A stretch of DNA of 64,000 nucleotides, from NCBI GenBank assembly GCA_958427145.1, contig CAUAAZ010000002.1:74692-138691 (forward strand), written 5' to 3'. Position numbers and translations under genes: made by a program. Below the pieces are notes generated by a model, which was not told where the DNA came from, made no database searches, and saw only the letters and a list, made by a program, of their open reading frames with translations. This document shows positions 40,789 to 49,778 of the stretch, one piece after another. The stretch is from an uncultured Collinsella sp. (GTDB lineage: Bacteria; Actinomycetota; Coriobacteriia; Coriobacteriales; Coriobacteriaceae). Within the stretch, counting starts at the first letter, position 1; the number at the start of each line of letters is the position of its first letter.

Positions 40789-41718
40789 CTAAGCAGCGAG
40801 ATCTGATGCGTCCTGATAGGACGCCATAGGACGGGTAGCGCCCGCGACCGTGGTCACCAGATCGCGAACGCGGGAGAACGTGGCAGTGACCACCTCGTTG
40901 GCACGGCTGTAGTCGACATCGCGCTCGTAGAGCGAAACGAGCGCACGGCCCATGCCATAGGTGCCCGCGGCGGCAGTGAGCGCCTTGACGGCAAACCCAA
41001 TATGCGGCGTCTGCTTGACAAGTGCGCGGGTGACCGCTCGGATCACAAGACCGCCGGCAAGCACGCCCGCGACCTCGTAGCCGCGCTCAGGCTTAATGCC
41101 GCGTCCAAAGACGGCAGCGAGCTCAAAGAGCATGCCCACCTGCGCCAGCGCCATAACGGGATAATCGGCGCCCGGCAAAAACACCAGCGCACCGGTCGCC
41201 ATATTGGTGAGCGCGCACGAGGTGATGATACGATTGGCCGCCGCGATGCGCATGAAGGCAAAGTTCGCCGCAAAAGCCGTTTCCTTGTCGGTGCGATCGA
41301 GAATCCAGCGGGCAAGCGTCTCGAGCAGATACGTCTTATCGGTTGCCGCTACCACGCCGAGCATGGGCGTGGACTCCTCGATAAACGGCACCTCCACAGC
41401 AGACTCGGCAAGCACGCACACGGGCGCGCCGGCGATCACGAGCTCCTGCACGGCACTCTCCAAGCGGTCGGAACCACACGAGAGCACCAGCACCACATCG
41501 GTATCGGTCTTTGGAGCAATTCGCTCCTCCCCCAGACGCTCGACGCGCACAATGCCCGAGGTCGTCTGCGGCACAAAGGCGTCACGCACCGTCTCGGCCA
41601 GAAAGCGCGAGGCGGACGAATCCAGATAGACCGAGACGCGCACCGGCGTATCGGAATCCTTCTTAACGGACGCGCCCATCTTAAAAGCGCGGGTCAGCTT
41701 ATCTACGGGAATTTTCAT
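40789..41718 (-). CDS. DUF697-like membrane protein
   Basis: A 309-residue protein of unknown function. The N-terminal 150 residues look like a soluble alpha/beta domain. The C-terminal half has hydrophobic segments TNMATGALVFLPGADYPVMA and AQVGMLFELAAVFGRG, then VLAGGLVIRAVTRALVK and ALTAAAGTYGMGRALVSLYE, which resembles DUF697 (YcjF-type) sequences. ATG 41718 follows GGAGGGG. It is 19 bp behind rodA and 11 bp before the radical SAM gene, so it is in the shape operon. Confidence 0.6.
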   Translation of the reverse strand: MKIPVDKLTRAFKMGASVKKDSDTPVRVSVYLDSSASRFLAETVRDAFVPQTTSGIVRVERLGEERIAPKTDTDVVLVLSCGSDRLESAVQELVIAGAPVCVLAESAVEVPFIEESTPMLGVVAATDKTYLLETLARWILDRTDKETAFAANFAFMRIAAANRIITSCALTNMATGALVFLPGADYPVMALAQVGMLFELAAVFGRGIKPERGYEVAGVLAGGLVIRAVTRALVKQTPHIGFAVKALTAAAGTYGMGRALVSLYERDVDYSRANEVVTATFSRVRDLVTTVAGATRPMASYQDASDLAA

Positions 41719-41736
41719 AGCAAACCCCTCCAGCGG

Positions 41737-42963
41737 TTACGCGGCGCCCGAACGATGCCGCCATATGGATTGTACGATACCCACCGTCAGCAGCTGAATC
41801 ATCATCGAAGACGAACCGAAGCTAATAAACGGCAGCGGAATACCGGTAATCGGCATCATGCCGATGCACATGCCGATGTTTTCGAAGGTCTGGAACGCCC
41901 ACATGCCAACGATGCCCACACACGAAAGACGCAAAACCAGCGACTCGCACTTAAAGGCGACGCGAATCGTCGAGAAGATGAGCAGTACGTACAAGCACAG
42001 CAGCAAAAAGGAGCCGCAGAAGCCAAAGGTCTCGGACAAAAAGGCGAAGACGAAGTCGGTGTGGAACTCAGGCAGAAAGCCGCCGGCCGACTGCGTCGCA
42101 TGCCCCAGGCCCTTACCAAAGAAACCGCCCGAGCCGACCGCGATCAACGACTGCTGCAGATTGTACGCATCGTCCGAATCGGCATTATCGGGGTCGATAA
42201 AGACCGTCAGACGGTTCATCTGATACTGCTTGATGAGCACATCATGGCCGAGCAACGAATCAAAGACCGAATCGAGCGCCAGGACGAGGGCCACCAGGCC
42301 CACAAGCAGGGCCAGGGTCGACAGCACCCATTCGCGGCGTGCACCGCTCATACAGATGACGATAGCGCCAGAAACCAGCACGACCAGGCCCGATCCCAGG
42401 TCGCCCATGGCAACGACGGCCAAAAACGGAATGGACAGCATGCCGCAGAGCTTGACGTAGTCGCGAACGGTATCGATGCGACCGTTATACTGCGAGCCAA
42501 GCGTAGCAATAAAGAAAATGGTGATGAGCTTGGCAAGCTCAACCGGCTGGAATGTCAAGCCGATACCGGGAATCTTGATCCAGCCCGTCATGCCCAGACC
42601 GCCCGTATAGGACAGACCCGGAATCTTGGGCGAGAGGATCACGATCAGGTCGATGACGAGCAACGCCGTCGAGAAATTGGAAATACCGCGCAGGTCGGAG
42701 CGCCAGACCAGCACCGCCAGCACTGCTCCGATGCCAATTCCCAGCAGATGGCGTGAGAACGAAGCATCGGCCTTAAACTGCGAAGCCGACCAGATAATGA
42801 TGGCACCGTAGGCGACGAGCGCCACAGTAGCCACGAGCACACCGATATGCACCTTTTGGCGAAACGTGCCGCGCGAGGCCGAAAGTTGCTTGTTGACGCG
42901 GTCCAGGCTGCTGCGAGAGCCGGTCTTGGTTGAACGGAACAGATCCGCCGGAGAAAAATCCAT
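41737..42963 (-). CDS. rodA: SEDS-family peptidoglycan glycosyltransferase RodA
   Basis: A 408-residue polytopic SEDS protein. GMTGWIKIPGIGLTFQPVEL is the conserved loop; GKGLGHATQSAGGFLPEFHT and DFVFAFLSETFGF form the signature, and ITGIPLPFISFGSSSMM the final block. It polymerises glycan strands with its cognate class B PBP, encoded 10 bp upstream (mrdA). ATG 42963 follows AGGAGG. RodA rather than FtsW is inferred from the neighbouring mrdA and mreBCD. Confidence 0.95.
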   Translation of the reverse strand: MDFSPADLFRSTKTGSRSSLDRVNKQLSASRGTFRQKVHIGVLVATVALVAYGAIIIWSASQFKADASFSRHLLGIGIGAVLAVLVWRSDLRGISNFSTALLVIDLIVILSPKIPGLSYTGGLGMTGWIKIPGIGLTFQPVELAKLITIFFIATLGSQYNGRIDTVRDYVKLCGMLSIPFLAVVAMGDLGSGLVVLVSGAIVICMSGARREWVLSTLALLVGLVALVLALDSVFDSLLGHDVLIKQYQMNRLTVFIDPDNADSDDAYNLQQSLIAVGSGGFFGKGLGHATQSAGGFLPEFHTDFVFAFLSETFGFCGSFLLLCLYVLLIFSTIRVAFKCESLVLRLSCVGIVGMWAFQTFENIGMCIGMMPITGIPLPFISFGSSSMMIQLLTVGIVQSIWRHRSGAA

Positions 42964-42972
42964 CGCAACCTC

Positions 42973-45042
42973 CTATCGAACCGAAGAATCGCCCGAGGCC
43001 GAAGAGGTATCGGGCTCGTCATAAATCACGCCGAGCACGTCGCGCACGACATGCATCGCGGTATCTGAGCCACCGCCGCCCTGCTCCAGGACGGTAGCGA
43101 TGACATACTTGGGATCATCGGCCGGTGCATAGGCGCAGAACCACGCGTATTCGTCCTCGCCACTTTTCTCGCCCGTGCCCGACTTGCCGTATACCTGCGG
43201 CGTCAGGGTGCCAAAGTGCGCCGCCAGGGACGTCGATGCCGTGTAAATCACGTCGTGCATGCCGTTGCGAACTAGAGCCAAATCCGAATCGCTGTTGATC
43301 TTGGCCTCCAGGCGCTTCTTCTTGCCCTTGCCGTTGTACTTATAGGCATCGCCATCGCCATCGCGCGACACGGCAGACAAAAACACGTGAGGCACGTACT
43401 GTTTGCCGCCGTTGGCAAGACCCATATAGGCACACGCCATCTGCAGGGGCGTCACCAGGATGTCGCCCTGGCCGATGGCAATGTTGGTCATATCGCCGGC
43501 ATTCCACTTGCGGTCCTCGGCAGATGCGTCGGTGAAGTACGACTCTTTCCACTCGGCATCGGGAATACGGCCCGCGCCCTCACTCGGCAGATCGATACCG
43601 CAGGTCTTGCCTAGGCCCCAGCGACGAAAGACCTCCTGCAGGCCCTCGGAATGTTTCTCGTCATAAAAGAACGCCTTGCCCATGTCGTAGAAGACGGGGT
43701 CGCACGAGTTGGCGATACCCGACTGCAGCGTCATGGTGCCGTGGCCGGAATGAAGCCAGCAGTACTTGCCCCACGACTTGCCCAGACCCGTCCAATAGCC
43801 CGTGCAGTTGGTCGTCTGCCCCGACGTGTAAGTTCCAAACTCAAGACCGGCCAGTGCCGAGAGCGGCTTGATGGTCGAGGCCGACATGTACTGTCCGCTA
43901 ATGGCGCGGTTGAGCAGCGGGTGCGAACCCTTGTCATCATTGAGCTCGGTCCACACGTCATTTGAGACGCCGCCGATAAAAACGGACGGATCGAACTTGG
44001 GCTCGCTCGCCATGCCCAGGATCTCGCCATTGTTGGGATCGAGACACACCACGGCGCCGTTGCCGGCATTGCTGTAGCCAGTGGTCTTGGCAAGCTCGAT
44101 AGCGCTCGCCAGTGCCGTCTCACAGGCCTGTTGGATCTTAAGGTCGAGCGTGAGCTTAATGTCGGAGCCGGCCTTCGCGGGAACGGCGCCGGCCTGACCG
44201 GTCACGTTGCCCGAGGCATCGACCTTGACGGTCTGCTCGCCACGAATACCCTGTAGCAGGTTTTCGTAGTAGCTCTCAACGCCCGCCTGGCCCACGATAT
44301 CGCCCGACTGGTAAGTAATCTTGCCAGCAGAAGCATCATCATCGCCAGAGGTTTTCTTATTCTGGGCCTCGAGCTGCTCGGAGGTAATGGTGCCGGTATA
44401 GCCCAAGATATGGCATGCCGTCTCGCCATAGGGATACTGGCGCTCGGTACGCTCGGCAATCTTGACGCCCGGGAACTCGCCGGCATGCTCCTGAATATAG
44501 GCAACCGTGGAGCGACGGACGTCCGTCGCGATGGTATGCAGGCTCTGAGCGCCCTCTGTATTGTCCTGAATATTGCGAAGGACCGCCACGTAAGGCATTC
44601 CAAGCACGTTGGCAAGATGGCGAACCAGAACCTCATCCTCGGCAAGGTCGCGGTAGGCCACGACAGCAAGTGAGGGACGGTTCTGGACAAGCGCCACGCC
44701 ATTGCGGTCGAGGATGCGGCCGCGCACAGCGGGAGTGGTAACGGTGCGAGTCTGATTGCTATTAGCCTGCTTCTCGTAATAGTCCGACGAGACCATCTGC
44801 ATGCCCCACAGCTTGACGGCAAGCGCCGCAAACATCGCGCCCACACCCGTGGTGAGGATGGAAAAGCGGCCCTTAAAGGCGGTCGCCGCGGTATTGCCCT
44901 CGCCCTCGGTGGCGCGCGGGGCCGTTCCATGCTGCGTATCGTAGGTAAAACGGGAATCGCCCCGACGCATGATGACCAGCGCGACCACGATGGCCACGAC
45001 CAGAACGATACCGGCGATAATAACCGTCAACTGGGAAGACAT
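42973..45042 (-). CDS. mrdA: Penicillin-binding protein 2 (class B transpeptidase)
   Basis: A 689-residue class B PBP. The active-site serine is Ser389 in SASTIKP (SxxK), the second motif is SCD in GIANSCDPVFYDMG and the third KSGTGEK. The dimerisation domain has RGRILDRNGVALVQNRPSLA. Two hydrophobic segments occur before it (about 5-26 and 58-80), whereas the usual PBP2 has one, so the N-terminus may be outside the cell. It cross-links elongation peptidoglycan with RodA. It starts at ATG 45042 behind GGGGAGG. Confidence 0.95.
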   Translation of the reverse strand: MSSQLTVIIAGIVLVVAIVVALVIMRRGDSRFTYDTQHGTAPRATEGEGNTAATAFKGRFSILTTGVGAMFAALAVKLWGMQMVSSDYYEKQANSNQTRTVTTPAVRGRILDRNGVALVQNRPSLAVVAYRDLAEDEVLVRHLANVLGMPYVAVLRNIQDNTEGAQSLHTIATDVRRSTVAYIQEHAGEFPGVKIAERTERQYPYGETACHILGYTGTITSEQLEAQNKKTSGDDDASAGKITYQSGDIVGQAGVESYYENLLQGIRGEQTVKVDASGNVTGQAGAVPAKAGSDIKLTLDLKIQQACETALASAIELAKTTGYSNAGNGAVVCLDPNNGEILGMASEPKFDPSVFIGGVSNDVWTELNDDKGSHPLLNRAISGQYMSASTIKPLSALAGLEFGTYTSGQTTNCTGYWTGLGKSWGKYCWLHSGHGTMTLQSGIANSCDPVFYDMGKAFFYDEKHSEGLQEVFRRWGLGKTCGIDLPSEGAGRIPDAEWKESYFTDASAEDRKWNAGDMTNIAIGQGDILVTPLQMACAYMGLANGGKQYVPHVFLSAVSRDGDGDAYKYNGKGKKKRLEAKINSDSDLALVRNGMHDVIYTASTSLAAHFGTLTPQVYGKSGTGEKSGEDEYAWFCAYAPADDPKYVIATVLEQGGGGSDTAMHVVRDVLGVIYDEPDTSSASGDSSVR

Positions 45043-45055
45043 CTACGGGCCTCCC

Positions 45056-45622
45056 CTATTTGAGTTTGCGGGTCTTGGGCTTAAAGCGCATACCCGTCTG
45101 GCGTCCGCCACGTGCGGAGAATCCATAGCCGGACTGCGGCACGACGCCGGACATCAAAAACGGAATGGCAACCAGACCCGTCAGGATCGAGGACGGCAGC
45201 GCATGGCCGAAGATCGCCACGACAAAGCTCGTCTCCAAACCCATAAACAGCAAGATGATGCTGTAAATCACATTAATGACGAGCGCAAAGGCGCCCACGG
45301 TAACGCCGCGCGCACTCGGGGTACCGCCCGTCTGACCGACGGCGCTGTGCACCAGGGCAAAAGAACCCACGGTCAGCAGGAGCGACATAACGCCCACCGG
45401 CACGGCAGCGGACAGGTCATAAAACAAGCCGCTGCAAAAACCGCACACGACGGCACGGGTCGGGTCGCCCGAGAACACGCTTAGGCACACCAGGATAATC
45501 ATGAAGTTGACGCGACCGCCCGCAATGGAGATCTGCGGTGCCAGGCCTGCCTGCAGCAGCACACACACGATGGCGGCGATCACAAACGTGCGGGAGCTCA
45601 TCCCCTGCTCGTGTAGATCCAT
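45056..45622 (-). CDS. mreD: Rod-shape protein MreD
   Basis: A 188-residue hydrophobic protein with about five membrane helices, in the expected place between mreC and mrdA. GGRVNFMIILVCLSVFSGDP and GFCSGLFYDLSAAVPVG match MreD. Sequence conservation in this family is low, so position is part of the evidence. The ATG at 45622 has GGGGG 7 nt upstream; ATG 45628 is too close to it, and ATG 45601 is possible. Confidence 0.9.
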   Translation of the reverse strand: MDLHEQGMSSRTFVIAAIVCVLLQAGLAPQISIAGGRVNFMIILVCLSVFSGDPTRAVVCGFCSGLFYDLSAAVPVGVMSLLLTVGSFALVHSAVGQTGGTPSARGVTVGAFALVINVIYSIILLFMGLETSFVVAIFGHALPSSILTGLVAIPFLMSGVVPQSGYGFSARGGRQTGMRFKPKTRKLK

Positions 45623-45633
45623 GGACATGCCCC

Positions 45634-46632
45634 CTATTCGCTCGAGTCAGAATCGGTCGTCTCGGACGTGTCGGAACCGTCATCCGAACTCTCGTCCTTC
45701 GTCTTGGTCGCAGCGTCGCGCGACGTTCCCTGCGGCGTGCTGTTGGCCGTGTTCACGTCCTCATCCGAGGCCGACTGTTCGTCGGTCAGCGAGGTGATGA
45801 CCAGCACTTCCTCGTTGTTCTCGGCCGTGGTCTGAGCGCGCACCACAATGGTGTAGTACACGTCGTTTGCCGATTTCTCGACCGACGAGACGGTGCCGAG
45901 CGGTAGACCCTTAGGGAACACACCGCCAATACCCGAGGTTACGATGATGTCGCCAACCTTAACGTCGGAGTCGACACTCACGTACTCAAGACGCAGCGTG
46001 CCGTCAGCCTGACCCTGAAGCATACCCTGGGCGCGCGTGTCCTGCACCATGGCGGACACGCCCGAGTTCTCGTCGCCAATCAGGCGCACGGTCGATGTCT
46101 TAGCCGATACCTCGATAATCTGGCCGATAACACCGGCAGAACTCGTCACGGGCATGTTGATGGTAAGGCCGTCGGCAGAGCCCTTGTCGATGGTAACGGT
46201 CGAGGTCCAGGCATCGCCGGAGGCACCAACGATACGAGCAGCGGTCGATTTGAGGTTGTAGGTCGACTGCAGCCCGACCAGCCCCTCCAGACGCTCGGCG
46301 GTCTTTTGAGCCTCGGAGAGCTCAGCAACCTTAGAGGTCAGTTCCTCGTTTTGCTTCTTAAGCTCGTCGAGCGTGTCCTGCGACGCCGTAAGGTTAGAGA
46401 ACACGTTGCCGATCGCATTGAAGGGAGCCGCCACAGCCGAACCCACAAAGCGCACCGGCGAGGTAATCGTCGTTACGCCCGAACGCACGGCATGAATCGG
46501 TCCTGCCTCGCCCTCGCGGATGTAAAACGTGAGCAGCAACACCGAAATCAGGCTGAAAACAATCAACGGGCGCATACCCGTTGATTGTCGCTTGGTATTC
46601 AGATTTGTGGAGAAACCCGAAGATCGTGCCAA
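45634..46632 (-). CDS. mreC: Rod-shape protein MreC
   Basis: A 332-residue protein with one N-terminal membrane helix (about 20-38), a coiled coil (about 85-120, DTLDELKKQNEELTSKVAEL) and the MreC beta-barrel domain (SADGLTINMPVTSSAGVIGQ, VTSGIGGVFPKGLPLGTV). The C-terminal 55 residues are a Ser/Thr/Asp-rich disordered tail, unusual in length. It activates PBP2-RodA from the outer face. TTG at 46632 lies 7 nt after AGGTGG. Confidence 0.95.
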   Translation of the reverse strand: MARSSGFSTNLNTKRQSTGMRPLIVFSLISVLLLTFYIREGEAGPIHAVRSGVTTITSPVRFVGSAVAAPFNAIGNVFSNLTASQDTLDELKKQNEELTSKVAELSEAQKTAERLEGLVGLQSTYNLKSTAARIVGASGDAWTSTVTIDKGSADGLTINMPVTSSAGVIGQIIEVSAKTSTVRLIGDENSGVSAMVQDTRAQGMLQGQADGTLRLEYVSVDSDVKVGDIIVTSGIGGVFPKGLPLGTVSSVEKSANDVYYTIVVRAQTTAENNEEVLVITSLTDEQSASDEDVNTANSTPQGTSRDAATKTKDESSDDGSDTSETTDSDSSE

Positions 46633-46653
46633 ATGGAATCCACCTTTTGGAAA

Positions 46654-47697
46654 TTAAGCATTGGTCTGGACGAAGCCGCCATCAAACGCATTGGCCTCGA
46701 GCACGCGGGCACAGCCGTTAACGACGTTATCGAGCGCCGTGGGGCTGACGTTGACCGAAACACCGGTCTCATCGCGCAGGCGCACGTCGAGACCGCGCAG
46801 CAGCGCGCCGCCACCGGTCAGCAAAATGCCGTAGTACATAAGGTCAGAGGCAAGATCGGGCGGCGTGGCATCGAGGGCGTCCTTAACGGCCTTGGCCATC
46901 TCGTCGAGCGGCTTGTTGAGCGCGCGACGGATCTCCTCGCTCTCGATGCGCACGGTCTTGGGCAGGCCCGTGATCACGTCACGGCCGTTGACCTCGACAT
47001 CGAGCTCGTCCTTGAGCGGCACGGCGGAGCCGACCTTGATCTTGATGTCCTCTGCTGTACGCTCGCCGATGGCCAGGTTGTAGGCATCACGAACATGCGT
47101 GAGGATGGCCTGGTCGAACTCGTCACCGGCAATACGGATGGACTGCGAGACGACGATGCCGCCCATGGCGATAACAGCGACCTCGGTGGTACCGCCGCCG
47201 ATATCGATGACCATGGAGCCGGTGGGTTCCTCGACAGGCAGATCGGCGCCGATAGCGGCGGCCATGGGCTCCTCGATCAGGTAGGCCTGGCGGGCACCGG
47301 CTTGGATCGTGGCCTCAAAGACGGCACGCTTCTCGACCGACGTGACGCCGGAGGGAACGCAGACGACAACGCGCGGACGCGGGGTCCACGGGTAGCGCTT
47401 CTCGGACGCCTTGTCGATAAAGTAGCGAAGCATGGCCTCGGTAACATCGAAGTCGGCGATGACGCCGTCCTTCAGGGGACGAACGGCCACGATGTTGCCG
47501 GGCGTACGGCCGAGCATGCGCTTTGCCTCGATACCGACCGCCAGGATGCGCTCGTCGTTCTTGTCGATGGCGACAACAGAGGGCTCGCGAATGACGATGC
47601 CCTTGCCGCGCACGGAGACAAGCGTATTTGCGGTGCCGAGGTCGATGGCAAGATCGCCCGCATAGCTACCGAAGAACATATCCATCAAAGAAAACAA
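46654..47697 (-). CDS. mreB: Rod-shape actin-like protein MreB
   Basis: A 347-residue actin homologue that organises elongation. AIDLGTANTLV is phosphate loop 1, VIDIGGGTTEVAVIAMGGIV phosphate loop 2, and GILLTGGGALLRGLD the adenosine loop. TTG at 47697 is the start (AGGAG 5 nt upstream). It heads the mreB-mreC-mreD-mrdA-rodA unit. The presence of a full rod complex indicates a rod-shaped cell. Confidence 0.97.
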   Translation of the reverse strand: MFSLMDMFFGSYAGDLAIDLGTANTLVSVRGKGIVIREPSVVAIDKNDERILAVGIEAKRMLGRTPGNIVAVRPLKDGVIADFDVTEAMLRYFIDKASEKRYPWTPRPRVVVCVPSGVTSVEKRAVFEATIQAGARQAYLIEEPMAAAIGADLPVEEPTGSMVIDIGGGTTEVAVIAMGGIVVSQSIRIAGDEFDQAILTHVRDAYNLAIGERTAEDIKIKVGSAVPLKDELDVEVNGRDVITGLPKTVRIESEEIRRALNKPLDEMAKAVKDALDATPPDLASDLMYYGILLTGGGALLRGLDVRLRDETGVSVNVSPTALDNVVNGCARVLEANAFDGGFVQTNA

Positions 47698-47757
47698 CGC
47701 AACTCCTGATGTGTTGGATGATTGCTGGAAAACTACTAGCTCATCATACTAGCGCAA

Positions 47758-47790
47758 GCCCGGCACCTCACTTGCGGTGAAGCGCCGGGC
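47758..47790 (-). terminator. GC-rich hairpin after the TPR protein gene
   Basis: GCCCGGC...GCCGGGC with an inner CTTCAC/GTGAGG stem and a GCAA loop lies 23 bp after the gene at 47813-49117. It lacks a T-run, so termination is uncertain. A possible -10 (TATGAT) for mreB lies just beyond. Confidence 0.5.
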
Positions 47791-47812
47791 AAAGCTAAAT
47801 CCCATAAGGTCA

Positions 47813-49117
47813 CTACTGGTTGTCAGCAGCCGAGAAATCCATATCGAGCGAGGAAACGGCCCAGCCGATATGGTTATCGGAGCGCACGAATTTGACGGTG
47901 TACTCCTGCTCGCCGCCCTTGGACAGCGATGCCTTAACCTTGGCGGTCGTCTCGGTCATGGACTGATCCATGCCCTCGACGGACACGGTGGCACCCTGCG
48001 GAATCGAGGAGATGATCATCGACTTGGCGTCCTCGGACAGGCTCGAGGCCAGGCAAGACTCGGCCTTTGCGGTGTCACCGTCGCCGGCAGCCTGGAACAG
48101 ATCGGTAACGACAGACTCCTGGGACGGGAAGCCAAAGCCGCGCGTGTAGGCAAAGCCCAGACCGCCCGCGGCGATCAAAATGAGCAGAAGCAGCACGATG
48201 AAGACTTTGAGACCCGTGTGGCGATGGCGGCGACGAACCTTGGCCTGCTTACGATCCTGACGGTCCTGCTGGACCATCTCGGACTCGGACAGCGTAAAGA
48301 AGCCGGTGTCCGAGGGATCGGGCATAAACTGACCGGTCGCGCCCGTAGGATCGAGCGGATCGACGGCAGGAGCGTCCATCGCGGGCGCCGGAGCCGTGGC
48401 CATAGCCGTCTGGGCAGACAGCGCGGCAAGCGAATCGTGCACGCGGGCAAGCTCGTCGGCCTGCTCGGAGGTGAGCTGGTAGATGCCATCGGCAGTAGCG
48501 GCGTTAAAGGCGTCGAGTGCGTCGGAGGGGCGGCCGGCGGCAGAAAGTGCCTGACCCATGCCGGCGTTGAGTGCACGCGTGTCGTCGCGGGGGCCGGCAA
48601 AGTCGATAGCCGTGCGGTAGGTCTCCACGGCATCCGCCGGACGGCCGAGCTTAATGAAGCAACGACCAAGCTCGCCGAGTGCGGCGGCAGGAGCCGGATT
48701 GGCGCCGTCGATGGCAGCCTGACGGAAAGCAGTACCCGCGTTGGCATAGTCGCCCGACTGGAACAGCGCGTTACCCAGGCCCAGATAGGCCTTGAACGGC
48801 GTGGCATAGGAAGCATCCTGCGTAGCAGCAGAGAACGCCTGAGCGGCCGTCGTGTAGTCGCCCACGGCGGCGAGTGCCTTGCCGCGGTTGGTGAGCAGCG
48901 CGCCGCGCTTGCCGTAGGTGCCGTCATTGAGGGCAGCGGCGTAGGCCTCGGCGGCCTCGGCATACATGCCCAGGTGCATCAAGGCGTTGCCACGAAGGTG
49001 ATCGGCCTCGCCCATAATCTCATCGGGAGTTTTTGCCGCCCCAAGCATCTGGGCTGCAGCGGAAAAATCACCCGCGCGGTAAGCGGCACGGCCCTGTTGG
49101 ATCAGCTGGCTATTCAA
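47813..49117 (-). CDS. TPR-repeat membrane protein of unknown function
   Basis: A 434-residue protein. Residues 1-235 contain five or so tetratricopeptide-like helical repeats (for example YRAGDFSAAAQMLGAAKTPD and LGLGNALFQSGDYANAGTAF). A linker rich in Ala/Pro/Asp is followed by a basic stretch (RQDRKQAKVRRRHRHTG), a single membrane helix (about 305-325) and a C-terminal extracytoplasmic domain of about 105 residues. This is N-in topology. TTG at 49117 has AAGGGG 6 nt upstream. It is cotranscribed with the cyclophilin gene 11 bp upstream. I do not recognise a specific family beyond TPR. Confidence 0.8.
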   Translation of the reverse strand: MNSQLIQQGRAAYRAGDFSAAAQMLGAAKTPDEIMGEADHLRGNALMHLGMYAEAAEAYAAALNDGTYGKRGALLTNRGKALAAVGDYTTAAQAFSAATQDASYATPFKAYLGLGNALFQSGDYANAGTAFRQAAIDGANPAPAAALGELGRCFIKLGRPADAVETYRTAIDFAGPRDDTRALNAGMGQALSAAGRPSDALDAFNAATADGIYQLTSEQADELARVHDSLAALSAQTAMATAPAPAMDAPAVDPLDPTGATGQFMPDPSDTGFFTLSESEMVQQDRQDRKQAKVRRRHRHTGLKVFIVLLLLILIAAGGLGFAYTRGFGFPSQESVVTDLFQAAGDGDTAKAESCLASSLSEDAKSMIISSIPQGATVSVEGMDQSMTETTAKVKASLSKGGEQEYTVKFVRSDNHIGWAVSSLDMDFSAADNQ

Positions 49118-49128
49118 GGAAATCCCCT

Positions 49129-49671
49129 TTACTCGTGAACGATCTCGACATGGACGATCTCGTCGCCGGCACGCAGCTGCGAAATCACATCGAGACCCTC
49201 GACCGTGGTACCAAAGACGGTGTACCCGGAATCGAGGTTATGCTGGGCACCCAAGCAGAAGTAGAACTGCGAACCCGCGGAATCGGGATCCATGGAGCGT
49301 GCCATGGCAAGGGCGCCATCGACATGGCTGTTGCGCGGATTGGTGGCAAACTCGCCCTTGATGCAGTAGCCGGGGCCACCGGTACCGGGCATGCCATCGG
49401 GGCCCTCAAGACCGGCAGCGACGTCGGCGCCGGACATATCGCGGGTATTGGGGTCGCCGCCCTGAATGACAAAGCCGGGCACATAGCGATGGAACTTAAG
49501 GCCATCATAGAAACCCATCGTGGAAAGCTCGCAGAAGTTCGCGACATGAATGGGAGCGCCCTCGCCGTCAAACTTGACCTTGATGGTACCCTTCGACGTC
49601 TCGATAACGGCGCACTCGTCGCCGGCAAGCTGATACTCAGGCGTGTAGAGCTCTTTCTTAAAACCAAACAT
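49129..49671 (-). CDS. Cyclophilin-type peptidyl-prolyl isomerase
   Basis: A 180-residue cyclophilin that catalyses cis-trans isomerisation at proline. YDGLKFHRYVPGFVIQGGDP contains the catalytic Arg of the FHR motif, followed by GSQFYFCLGAQHNLDSGYTV. No signal peptide, so it is cytoplasmic. ATG 49671 follows AAGGAACCAC and a good promoter. It is transcribed with the TPR membrane protein gene. Confidence 0.93.
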   Translation of the reverse strand: MFGFKKELYTPEYQLAGDECAVIETSKGTIKVKFDGEGAPIHVANFCELSTMGFYDGLKFHRYVPGFVIQGGDPNTRDMSGADVAAGLEGPDGMPGTGGPGYCIKGEFATNPRNSHVDGALAMARSMDPDSAGSQFYFCLGAQHNLDSGYTVFGTTVEGLDVISQLRAGDEIVHVEIVHE

Positions 49672-49710
49672 GTGGTTCCTTCCTCGTGCGTTTAAAGCAT
49701 ATTTGTACGA

Positions 49711-49740
49711 ATTGTAGCAATAAGCATGCGCTTACATCAA
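49711..49740 (-). promoter_or_regulatory. Promoter of the cyclophilin-TPR unit
   Basis: On the minus strand TTGATG (49735-49740), 18 bp ending in TGC, TACAAT (49711-49716). An extended -10 with a fair -35. Confidence 0.65.
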
Positions 49741-49778
49741 TTGCGCACGTAGGTTATGCCGACTATGGCGAACTAATT

